30,624 nucleotides of DNA from a virus. Shown one piece after another: positions 7,091 through 13,390 of the stretch (its first letter is position 1; every line of letters starts with the position of its first letter). Below the pieces are notes generated by a model, which was given only the letters and a program-made list of their open reading frames with translations, was not told the origin of the DNA and did no database searches. The stretch is from IMG/VR virus record IMGVR_UViG_3300044655_000464, positions 1 to 30,624 of that record; one strand, written 5' to 3'. A program made the position numbers and the translations under genes.

Positions 7091-8547
7091 ATCAGTAACT
7101 TAGCTCCCATTAAGATTTGAAAGTTTAAGATATCTTGTCCTGCTACGTAAGTTCCTCCTCCAGTAATACCTAAGCCAAAAGTCTTGGTCATTTTGTAGGT
7201 AAAGTTAAAGAAAGGAATTACAATAGGCTTAGCTTCAAATAAAGACTCTGTATAATATTTAGAGTAGGGAGAATAGATTCCTGCTGCAATAATTGTAGCA
7301 TCTATATTCTTAGTAAGTTTTCCCTTGTACATAAATCCACCTATAGCAATTGTAGAAATCATCTCTTCTCCAAATAACTTACCATAGGTTCCAGCTGCTC
7401 CGTAAAGTGCTGTAAAGTTCTTAACTGAGTTTACTCTTACAAACAAGAGTGTGTTTGATATTGATTTAGGCATCAGACTTAGACCATCTGAAACAACACT
7501 AATGTGTTTGTTGCCTTTTTTATTTGCTCCTATCCACGAGCGTACGCACGAGATATTACCGATTCTAGCATTAAGCATGTAATCAGCTGAAAACCCAAGA
7601 GAAGAAGTACCATCTCCTTTTACTCTTGTAAAGGAGGCAGTACCTCTTGCATCTTGTGCTCCATCAGACTTAGTCTGAATACCAACTAAATCACCAGTTA
7701 CTAATATTGCGGGCTTAGCAACTTCGGCTTTAGCTTTATTGGCTGCTTTCGCAGTACCACTAGACTGAGTCTTTTGTTGCTCAGTCTTAGTTTCTTCTAC
7801 TTGTTGGTCGGAGGGTTTTTCTTCTTGTACTTCCGTTTTTTCTTCGGTTTTACCTCCGCCACCACTTCCTCCACCTTTGGAGCTTCCACTACTGCTTCCA
7901 CTACCACTGGAATTTCCACTGGAGCTGGAGCCACTGCTTCCTCCATTACCTTCTCCGCTGCTACCACTACTTCCGGGATTTCCGTTGTCAGTGTTCCCGC
8001 TTTGATTTTCTGGTGCATTTCCTCCATTGCTGCTGCTTCCAGTTTCTCCTGACGAGCTGCTAGAAGAATTAGAATTACTAGAGCTGTTACTAGTACGATT
8101 CCGAGAATTAGTTCTGCTGTCATTATTGTTTGTTTTATTGGTTGTTCCTACGTTAGTTCCTGAAGAGGTGCTAGATCCTACGTCTACATTTACACTACCT
8201 ACATTTGAAATAGCCCCTAAGTTCATTACATTGCTTACAATGTTTAGAGTCGTATTTGTTGTGGTAGTTGTAGTAGTAGTTACTCCAACTCCTTGACAGG
8301 GTGATGTATTTTGATACTTCAAATATACACTATTTATCCAATTATCAAACGTTCCATCTTGTAATTCTGTATAAGAGAATGTTTTAACCTGTCCATAGTA
8401 AGCAATTACTATAGGACTGGACATGTCAGCATTAATAAATTTTAGCTCCTGTGTGCAAGGATCTGTGTATGAATAGATAAAGCTCTGCCCATTTACGGAC
8501 AGAGCTATAATCATTAATAAAGTAAAAAGCTTAGTTTTTAAATACAC
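7087..8547 (-). CDS. Secreted protein with Ser/Gly-rich linker and probable beta-barrel
   Basis: The 486-residue product has a signal peptide (MYLKTKLFTLLMIIALSVNG) and an N-terminal domain of about 65 residues with two Cys (SYTDPCTQEL and TSPCQGVG). A poly-Thr run and Asn-rich stretch follow, then a long Ser/Gly/Asn-rich linker (about 142-250) that turns acidic and Lys/Gln-rich. The C-terminal 190 residues alternate polar and apolar residues with Gly and aromatic positions, as in a small outer-membrane beta-barrel. No catalytic motif is visible. Being co-transcribed with a CsgG-like lipoprotein suggests outer-membrane placement, but this is inferred. The linker coincides exactly with a second open frame (7797-8123), which may explain its odd composition. 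It overlaps the CsgG-like gene by 17 bases. Confidence 0.78.
   Translation of the reverse strand: MYLKTKLFTLLMIIALSVNGQSFIYSYTDPCTQELKFINADMSSPIVIAYYGQVKTFSYTELQDGTFDNWINSVYLKYQNTSPCQGVGVTTTTTTTTNTTLNIVSNVMNLGAISNVGSVNVDVGSSTSSGTNVGTTNKTNNNDSRTNSRNRTSNSSSNSNSSSSSSGETGSSSNGGNAPENQSGNTDNGNPGSSGSSGEGNGGSSGSSSSGNSSGSGSSSGSSKGGGSGGGGKTEEKTEVQEEKPSDQQVEETKTEQQKTQSSGTAKAANKAKAEVAKPAILVTGDLVGIQTKSDGAQDARGTASFTRVKGDGTSSLGFSADYMLNARIGNISCVRSWIGANKKGNKHISVVSDGLSLMPKSISNTLLFVRVNSVKNFTALYGAAGTYGKLFGEEMISTIAIGGFMYKGKLTKNIDATIIAAGIYSPYSKYYTESLFEAKPIVIPFFNFTYKMTKTFGLGITGGGTYVAGQDILNFQILMGAKLLI
7797..8123 (-). CDS. Nested membrane protein in an alternative frame (overprinted)
   Basis: A 108-codon frame, shifted one base from the surrounding 486-residue gene, opens with ATG at 8123 behind an A-rich leader (AATAAAACAAACAAT) of the kind seen at other starts in this phage. 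It encodes one membrane helix at about 4-22 (LILGIVLVTALVILILLAA), a short charged helix, a Val/Glu/Pro-rich rod (about 48-90) and a strongly basic end (KPKKKRKYKKKNPP). This topology suits a small inner-membrane protein such as a spanin-like or TonB-like rod, or a holin partner, and nested lysis genes like Rz/Rz1 are known. The outer frame is low-complexity exactly here. Caution: repetitive coding sequence can leave neighbouring frames open by chance, so its reality needs comparison with relatives. Confidence 0.5.
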   Translation of the reverse strand: MTAELILGIVLVTALVILILLAARQEKLEAAAMEEMHQKIKAGTLTTEIPEVVVAAEKVMEEAVAPAPVEIPVVVEAVVEAPKVEEVVAEVKPKKKRKYKKKNPPTNK

Positions 8548-9232
8548 CTGACTTAATGAGATTTTGGATCACATTAGTACAAGCAGTTTCAAGAGATTTA
8601 CGGGTAGCTTTACCTACTGTGCTTTGAGAAAATTTCATATCGTCTAAAGACTTTAAGAAAGATTCGCCTGTCTTTGTAGATTCACCTTCACCAGATCCAA
8701 TATAGATCTGACCTGTTTTAGCATCCACAAAGCGGACCTGTAAACGGATGAAGGTAGTAACCACAACCTTTGACTTAAGGCCATCAACTTGCTCGTCTTC
8801 ATCAACAGCAAAATCAGCCACAGTAACGTAAACAAAGTAGTGAGCAGGTTTAATCTTACCTTTTCCATCAACAGGCTCATCGAATACGCCTTTCTTTGAT
8901 GCTTTGAATTGTGTGACCATTCTTTCTTTGATCTCTGACTTCTCTTCTGTGAATATAAATCTATTTGTTTCATCCAAATAATCAAGTACAGACTCCGCAA
9001 ATCCTAGACCTACATTCTTCTCTTGCAGAGCAGGATACAAAGCTAATACCTTAGTCATATCCACGCTTACTACTTGTACTGTTTTTTTAATAGAATCTGT
9101 ATAGTTAGATACAGTAGATATGTCTTTCACCTCTACTTTATCTTCCTCGGTAGTAGTCTTCATAGAACCACAACCCATTAATAGTAAGACTAACCAAAGT
9201 CTGTTAAGCGACTTACCAAGGATCTTCTTCAT
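8531..9232 (-). CDS. CsgG-like outer-membrane lipoprotein
   Basis: I choose ATG 9232, because the 233-residue product then begins with a compact lipoprotein signal ending in LLMGC, with Cys21 as the lipidated residue. A longer start at 9283 would place 17 odd residues before it. The mature part resembles CsgG: FAESVLDYLDETNRF, then EIKERMVTQF, a strand YFVYVTVADF, and RFVDAKTGQIYIGSGEGES. The family forms a nonameric outer-membrane pore that exports curli subunits in bacteria. It also resembles the related LpoB-type lipoproteins, so pore formation is not certain. I find no clear CsgA, CsgE or CsgF partner. From memory, CsgG-like genes have been noted in some marine phages. It overlaps the 9213-9533 gene by 20 bases. 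Confidence 0.72.
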   Translation of the reverse strand: MKKILGKSLNRLWLVLLLMGCGSMKTTTEEDKVEVKDISTVSNYTDSIKKTVQVVSVDMTKVLALYPALQEKNVGLGFAESVLDYLDETNRFIFTEEKSEIKERMVTQFKASKKGVFDEPVDGKGKIKPAHYFVYVTVADFAVDEDEQVDGLKSKVVVTTFIRLQVRFVDAKTGQIYIGSGEGESTKTGESFLKSLDDMKFSQSTVGKATRKSLETACTNVIQNLIKSGVFKN

Positions 9233-9533
9233 CAGCTTGGGGTTTGGTTGCAGGAGCAGCAGGTTGAGCAGCAGGTTTTTCAATTACACGTTCTTTGATG
9301 ATTGTGTTAGTACCTCCGCTAGATTGCTTCTGTTGGTTAGTGTTGTTGTTCTCTAGGTTTACATTAATTACAGGCTGAGCAGCTTGTTCTGTTTTAGCCT
9401 CTTCTTTAGGTTCTTCACCGCCACCGAATTGAGTAGCAAACCATGCACCTCCTGCAGTTACAGCAGTGGTGACTGCGCCAATGATTGCTTTCTTAGTAGC
9501 AGACATTACGCTTTCTTCTTGTTCTTCTGACAT
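9213..9533 (-). CDS. Small protein with one hydrophobic segment and Pro/Ala-rich tail
   Basis: The preferred start is ATG 9533 (106 residues), because it lies just after the stop of the upstream gene; ATG 9581 would add 16 residues overlapping that gene. The product has a short acidic N-terminus, a Gly/Ala/Thr-rich hydrophobic stretch (KAIIGAVTTAVTAGGAWFATQF, about 15-36, split here across a Lys at the start) and a Glu/Gln/Asn/Pro-rich tail ending DEEDPW. This looks like a single-pass or peripherally inserted membrane protein. It sits between a two-helix membrane protein and the CsgG-like lipoprotein, in an operon with lysis genes, so a lysis accessory or membrane anchor is possible. No family is recognised. 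Confidence 0.65.
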   Translation of the reverse strand: MSEEQEESVMSATKKAIIGAVTTAVTAGGAWFATQFGGGEEPKEEAKTEQAAQPVINVNLENNNTNQQKQSSGGTNTIIKERVIEKPAAQPAAPATKPQADEEDPW

Positions 9534-9537
9534 AGTA

Positions 9538-9888
9538 TTAGGAGTTATTTGGGTTAGATAATGATTCACCGTCCTCTTCATCGACCTTCTGAATTAACAT
9601 TTTGTCACGGTCTTCTGAGTTAAACCAGTAGTCAACTACTTTGTTCAAGTTACCTACAAAGGCACCAAAAAGAATAAGTAACATCTCTTTCCAGTTCTCT
9701 TGGATTTCTATTCCAAAAAATACTGCAGAGTTAATACCAAGAATAATAAAGAAGAACAAACCTAATACGATAGCTGTAATCTTCCAACGATTAGCCTGCA
9801 TTTGCTGCAGCATGTAATAGAATCTATTCTTAGGATCTACTGGGACTGGTTCTGCTTGACTAAAACCAAGCGTTTTTTTAATGTTCAT
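9538..9888 (-). CDS. Two-helix membrane protein, holin-like
   Basis: The 116-residue product has two membrane helices, at about 36-58 (ITAIVLGLFFFIILGINSAV region) and 67-82 (EMLLILFGAFVGNLNK), separated by a short loop. A motif NKVVDYWFNS follows at about 82-91. Its cytoplasmic ends are charged, with an acidic tail. Small two-helix proteins with a 'GAF-G...K-V-DYWF' ending are common in phage genomes and often labelled holins. It lies in the same transcript as a cysteine peptidoglycan enzyme and another holin-like protein, which supports a membrane-lesion role. It begins 4 bases before the T9SS gene stop (gap 9889-9892) and ends 4 bases before the next start. No lysis evidence can be seen from sequence alone. 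Confidence 0.65.
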   Translation of the reverse strand: MNIKKTLGFSQAEPVPVDPKNRFYYMLQQMQANRWKITAIVLGLFFFIILGINSAVFFGIEIQENWKEMLLILFGAFVGNLNKVVDYWFNSEDRDKMLIQKVDEEDGESLSNPNNS

Positions 9889-9892
9889 AGTT

Positions 9893-11791
9893 TTATTTAG
9901 TTACGATAATTTTAGAATGTAAGGTCTCATGCTCTGTTACGACAGTAAGCACATAGACGCCATTAGAGAGACGATCTAGGTTAGTAGTATACTTGTACTT
10001 ACCTGCAGGCATTTTCTCGTTTAAAATGGTCTGTATGCGTCTTCCTACCTCATCAGAGATAGCTACGTCTACGTCAGCATCTTGTTTGATCTGGAATTGT
10101 ATCTGTACTGCTCCATCTGTAGGGTTAGGGAATACGATGATAGAGTTAAGATCATTTAAAGAAACAACTCCTTTGTTAATCCTACGTACCTCAATAATAC
10201 CCATAGCAGGAGTGATGTTCATGTCTTTAGACTTAGCATCACCTACGTATTTAGCACCAGTCCATAAAGCTGCAGTAGCCCAAGAGTCTTGTGGCTTCTT
10301 AGCAATAAACTGAAGAGTGAATACTTGGTCTCCGTCATTTAAGAGGTTTTCGTTAGTTAAGTCAGCTGCTCCCCAAGATACTGTACCGTTAGAAGGGTTT
10401 AAGTAAGAAGTCCACTTCATCATCTTTTCAGTGTTCTCTACTTTCTTAAACTCTAAGTAAGCAGTATCATAACGTAAGTCTAATTGAAGTGCACCCAACT
10501 GTTTGCCATCTGTAAGAACTTTAACAGGAACGTTAACTAAGTTACCTTCATCTACAGTTACTTTAGGCATGTTAATCTCGATAGTTTCTGCAGGGAAATC
10601 ATAACTTACAGTCTCATCAATGATGTAACGCTTAGCATTAGCTGGGTTAGTAATCTTGATAGGAGTCAAACGAGCCATCTTAAATCCTGTAGCGTTAGCA
10701 TCTCCTTTAACAGCTACGTAGTAAGTGATAGAATCACGACCATCAATAGTGTAATCAAAGTTGTTAATAGTAGAGTAAGTAGCAGTTAAGTTAGTAGCTG
10801 ATCCGTTAATTGAGTTGTATTCAGCAACTGTAAAGAACATTACATCTTTCTTAGAGTTAGGCCAAGCTGAGAATCTACCTGCTAAACGACCGTAAACAGA
10901 GTATACGTCAGCAATAGTAATAGAACCATCAGTGTTGTTTACATCCATTGTGTAATAGTCAAATCCAGAAGGAGTGTATTGAGCTAAGATAGATTGGTTA
11001 ATCTTTTGTGCATCTGCAGTAGAGAATACGTTACCAGGAGTCATTGTATCTCCCTTAACTACCATACGTACATCCCAGTAAGTAGTATCCAAGAATTTAC
11101 GGAATACTACAACACCACTAGAGTTAGTTGCTTTAGCTTCTACCTGAGTCCAAGATCCACTAGGGGCTTTCTTCTCTAAAGACACCCACAAGTTCTTAGC
11201 GTCAGAACCTGTTACGTTTTTAAACTTAGCAGCAAATCTTAATACTTTTTGGTTGAAACGACCACCATAAGAGTAAACTACCAAAGTAGTATCGTTACCC
11301 CAGTTAGTAGCTGCTTTGTTAGCAAATGATTTAACACCTGCAACTTTCAAAGTTTTAATAGAATCTAAAGTATTCCATGTTGAGCTTCCTGCGTGCGTGA
11401 AGGTTAAATCAAAGGTAGCTCCGTTAGAATAGTTGTAAGTAGAGCTAGATCCAGTGTAAGCCAAAGTTACTGTCAAGAATCCTTGTGAGTTACTATCTAC
11501 GTACTGAAGATACTGATCTGTAGTAGAGATCTTCAAAGAAGGAACTACAGCAGTGAATGCAGTGTTATCGTAGAATACACGGAATTGCATACCAGTGATC
11601 TTCTCTGAAGTAGAAGTGTTATAGAAATGTAAAGGTGCTACTGTCTGCCCTGCAGTAGTGGTAGCAACTTGGTAACCAGAGTCAATTACGACCCAATGAC
11701 CTGTACCTGGGGAAGTAGCAGAAGATTGTGCTGATGCATTGCCAACCAACAATGTCAACACCCCGATGATAACTTTAAATAGTTTATTCAT
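9893..11791 (-). CDS. T9SS-tagged secreted protein with cohesin-like and dockerin-like modules
   Basis: The 632-residue protein has a signal peptide (cleavage near ASAQ at 19-22), a first beta-sandwich of cohesin type (about 35-175) and a linker domain. A dockerin-like calcium loop follows at 283-295 (DVNNTDGSITIAD, one residue longer than the canonical loop), with the GRFSAW and FFTVAEYN segment after it. A second cohesin-like domain (about 405-535, with VNVPVKVL and LGALQLDLRYD) leads to a C-terminal type A T9SS sorting domain at 551-632: FPNPTDG, a DEVGRRI turn, LSNGVYVL and the final KIIVTK. That tail is the signal by which Bacteroidota T9SS exports and anchors cargo to the cell surface. 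A phage gene with such a tag implies delivery to the outside of the infected host. Surface masking, adhesion or superinfection exclusion are possible roles. Confidence 0.85.
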   Translation of the reverse strand: MNKLFKVIIGVLTLLVGNASAQSSATSPGTGHWVVIDSGYQVATTTAGQTVAPLHFYNTSTSEKITGMQFRVFYDNTAFTAVVPSLKISTTDQYLQYVDSNSQGFLTVTLAYTGSSSTYNYSNGATFDLTFTHAGSSTWNTLDSIKTLKVAGVKSFANKAATNWGNDTTLVVYSYGGRFNQKVLRFAAKFKNVTGSDAKNLWVSLEKKAPSGSWTQVEAKATNSSGVVVFRKFLDTTYWDVRMVVKGDTMTPGNVFSTADAQKINQSILAQYTPSGFDYYTMDVNNTDGSITIADVYSVYGRLAGRFSAWPNSKKDVMFFTVAEYNSINGSATNLTATYSTINNFDYTIDGRDSITYYVAVKGDANATGFKMARLTPIKITNPANAKRYIIDETVSYDFPAETIEINMPKVTVDEGNLVNVPVKVLTDGKQLGALQLDLRYDTAYLEFKKVENTEKMMKWTSYLNPSNGTVSWGAADLTNENLLNDGDQVFTLQFIAKKPQDSWATAALWTGAKYVGDAKSKDMNITPAMGIIEVRRINKGVVSLNDLNSIIVFPNPTDGAVQIQFQIKQDADVDVAISDEVGRRIQTILNEKMPAGKYKYTTNLDRLSNGVYVLTVVTEHETLHSKIIVTK

Positions 11792-12249
11792 TTTTTATTT
11801 AGTTTGTGTATTTGTTCTATTGCGTTTGCCAGTAACCATGGCTCAGGGGTTGGTAGTTTATTTATAAAGCCTACCTCGTAGATATAACACTTAAGTTCCT
11901 CTTCACTATCTGATTGTTCCACTGGATGCAATCTGTAGTATAAGTGAAGACTTTCGTGTACTATAACACAAGCTAGGTTAGGTATTGAATTTATTTTTAT
12001 GTCTCCTGTAGCAATGTAGATTACGTTACCATCTTGAGAGACGTTGTTAGAGGAATAGGGACTTATCCAAAAATCTATGATGTCTACGACATCTATCACT
12101 CTAGTGTATGTGTTGACATCTGTTTGTGCGATTAAGCTTAAGGCAGAGTCCACCTTTAAATCCCAACCATCCCCTGCCTTCAGAACTTTAATCTGTGAAG
12201 AACAGGGGATAGAGAGAATCAAAAAAAGACTTACGAGAAGTCCTCTCAT
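11788..12249 (-). CDS. Secreted HExxH putative metallopeptidase
   Basis: The 153-residue product begins with a hydrophobic signal (MRGLLVSLFLILSIPCSSQ). The mature part contains VIVHESLHLYYR with HESLH at 98-102, the zinc-binding motif of gluzincin-like metallopeptidases, in a helix directly after a Cys-Val-Ile strand. Acidic residues at 116-118 and 125 (EEELKCYIYE) could supply the third zinc ligand. The domain is small for a peptidase, and the length and fold are not those of a family I can name. The gene overlaps the T9SS-tagged gene by 4 bases (ATGA). In context it could process envelope proteins or act with the endolysin next to it. A lipobox is not convincing, since proline precedes Cys16. 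Confidence 0.62.
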   Translation of the reverse strand: MRGLLVSLFLILSIPCSSQIKVLKAGDGWDLKVDSALSLIAQTDVNTYTRVIDVVDIIDFWISPYSSNNVSQDGNVIYIATGDIKINSIPNLACVIVHESLHLYYRLHPVEQSDSEEELKCYIYEVGFINKLPTPEPWLLANAIEQIHKLNKK

Positions 12250-12837
12250 TTACTTAATATCTTTAGACTCGATAAGAGTGTAGGTAAAAGAATTACCACC
12301 CAATGCAGCAGCTTTCTTACAGATAACCATGAATGCATCAAAGTCCGCAGACTTCTTGAACACTTGGCAACCCTCACTCCAGTTCTCCACGTAAGTAGAA
12401 TCTGCACCAGCCTTGTGAATGTTAATACCGAAAATGCCTTCTTGTATCTTAGATTCATCATAGTTCATGTCTTTGTTAGCATCACGGTAAACCTTTACGT
12501 TTGCTTTCTGTTTCAAAGCTTCGTACTTACCTTGGTGTAATCCTACATGGTGTGAACCTGAGTATTGACCAGGTACTAAGCGAGCAACTCCAGCAGCGTT
12601 GTGGAATTCTTTAACACCCTTAGTTCCAGGATCAGTAGTAGCAGGCCAGATCTTAAATTTCCACTCACCGTTTTCTTTGTAAGAAAGAGTCAAGTGATCG
12701 TCAAATACGTTGGTTACTTTAGTACCAGTAGAAGAGTTACGTACTCCAATAATGTTTACGTTAAAGTCACCGTTCTCAAAGTACTTGTAGCCTTTGGCTT
12801 TCATAGCAGCTTCGATTTGTTCTCTAGTGTAGCTCAT
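12250..12837 (-). CDS. YkuD-like cysteine peptidoglycan enzyme, putative endolysin
   Basis: The 195-residue cytosolic protein (no signal peptide) shows the catalytic layout of an L,D-transpeptidase (YkuD) fold: His141 in INIHKAG, then SEGC at 154-157 with Cys157 as nucleophile, spaced about 15 residues. Known YkuD enzymes carry S-x-G-C-[IV]-R; here Gln-Val follows. The N-terminus (YTREQIEAAMKAKGYKYF) resembles helices found at the start of this type of Bacteroidota phage protein. A peptidase version of this fold would cleave peptidoglycan cross-links and release progeny. Its place directly after the holin-like gene supports a lysis role. Export without a signal would depend on that holin. An alternative is a peptidoglycan-modifying enzyme. 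Confidence 0.75.
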   Translation of the reverse strand: MSYTREQIEAAMKAKGYKYFENGDFNVNIIGVRNSSTGTKVTNVFDDHLTLSYKENGEWKFKIWPATTDPGTKGVKEFHNAAGVARLVPGQYSGSHHVGLHQGKYEALKQKANVKVYRDANKDMNYDESKIQEGIFGINIHKAGADSTYVENWSEGCQVFKKSADFDAFMVICKKAAALGGNSFTYTLIESKDIK

Positions 12838-12839
12838 AA

Positions 12840-12860
12840 TTTATAGTTTATAGTTTATAG
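12840..12860 (-). repeat. Triple CTATAAA heptamer in the endolysin leader
   Basis: Three perfect tandem copies of the heptamer (CTATAAA on the minus strand) end two bases before the endolysin start codon at 12837. They fill almost the whole gap between the holin-like stop and the endolysin start. Copy-number change by slippage would alter the leader in steps of seven bases. It may simply be an A-rich initiation region made by duplication. Confidence 0.6.
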
Positions 12861-12864
12861 TAAA

Positions 12865-13212
12865 TTAATCTTCGCTAGGTGCTTCTGGCTTCTTCATGAT
12901 TTTCTCAACAGAAGTCAAACCTAAACAACCAAAAGCCAACAACGCTACAGCATCCACTAAAGGAACAGAAGGAGCAAAGTGTGCTTCGGTAAAAGAGTTA
13001 GCGTACAAAGTAGCGCATAAAGTCACTGTGCATGCTAAGCCACACAGACGTTTCATAGAGACAACACCCTTCTCATCTTTGAAGAGGCCTCCGATAAAGT
13101 TTAAAAATTTCATATAGTTACCTTTTTTTAGTTTGGTTAATAGTAAAATCCCGTAATCCTCTAGCAACCACTTAGACAGCAGCAGTGTGAGGAATATAGA
13201 AAAACTCACCAT
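12865..13212 (-). CDS. Holin-like membrane protein with two possible starts
   Basis: From ATG 13212 the product is 115 residues with a first membrane helix (FSIFLTLLLSKWLL, about 4-17), a cationic loop and then, from Met34 (ATG 13113), an 82-residue protein with two further hydrophobic stretches (RLCGLACTVTLCATLYA and LVDAVALLAFGCLGLTS). The open frame extends back to TTG 13239, which I do not accept. The internal ATG 13113 has a Shine-Dalgarno-like AAAGG 7 bases upstream, rare in this phage, and gives a more usual small holin. Both starts could be used, as in dual-start holins, with the longer form adding one helix. It is the first gene behind the promoter at 13294-13323 and precedes the endolysin-like gene. 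Holin function is inferred. Confidence 0.62.
   Translation of the reverse strand: MVSFSIFLTLLLSKWLLEDYGILLLTKLKKGNYMKFLNFIGGLFKDEKGVVSMKRLCGLACTVTLCATLYANSFTEAHFAPSVPLVDAVALLAFGCLGLTSVEKIMKKPEAPSED
13121..13126 (-). promoter_or_regulatory. Shine-Dalgarno-like site for the internal holin start
   Basis: On the minus strand AAAAGG lies 7 bases before ATG 13113 (the leader reads AAAGGTAACTATATG). Most starts in this window lack such a site, so its presence supports initiation at 13113 in addition to or instead of 13212. Confidence 0.45.
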
Positions 13213-13293
13213 AAGAACGATATCTGATAGAATGTTCAAAGCAACTTCGGACTTTCATAGATTATACTTTAGGTGAGAAAAGGTTGGTTGAGA

Positions 13294-13323
13294 CAAAGAT
13301 AAAACTTTAAAAAAATAAGTCAA
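13294..13323 (-). promoter_or_regulatory. Promoter of the lysis and envelope operon
   Basis: Minus-strand TTG (13323-13321, in TTGAC) is followed by 19 bases and TATCTTTG (13301-13294), the same pattern as the promoters at 4689 and 30001. It lies just downstream of a strong terminator (13338-13370), so the operon that follows is separately controlled. Transcription would start near 13288, leaving a leader of about 75 bases to ATG 13212 or 175 to ATG 13113. Confidence 0.72.
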
Positions 13324-13337
13324 CTAGTTAGTAGTTA

Positions 13338-13370
13338 AACAAAAAAACCCCCAGATTTCTCTGAGGGTTT
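13338..13370 (-). terminator. Rho-independent terminator after the 13391-13690 gene
   Basis: On the minus strand AAACCCTCAGA (13370-13360) pairs with TCTGGGGGTTT (13355-13345) over 11 bases, including one G-U pair, around a GAAA tetraloop. A run of seven T follows from the end of the stem. It begins 20 bases past the stop codon at 13391. This is a textbook intrinsic terminator and cleanly separates this gene from the lysis operon. Confidence 0.9.
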
Positions 13371-13390
13371 CTGTTGCGTAATAGTTATTA

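Noticed and set aside
7774-8296. Two open frames on the plus strand across the Ser/Gly-rich linker
   Set aside because: They are stop-free because the linker is built from repetitive codons. Neither has a plausible domain layout or upstream signal, unlike the minus-strand nested frame.
8653-9000. 115-codon frame inside the CsgG-like gene on the same strand
   Set aside because: It is a shadow of a conserved coding frame, rich in random Leu, Arg and Ser with no consistent membrane or domain pattern, and the host frame is not low-complexity there.
13212-13239. TTG start at 13239 for the holin-like gene
   Set aside because: The frame opens there only because TTG is allowed as a start. ATG 13212 or ATG 13113 is better placed, and 13113 has a Shine-Dalgarno-like site.
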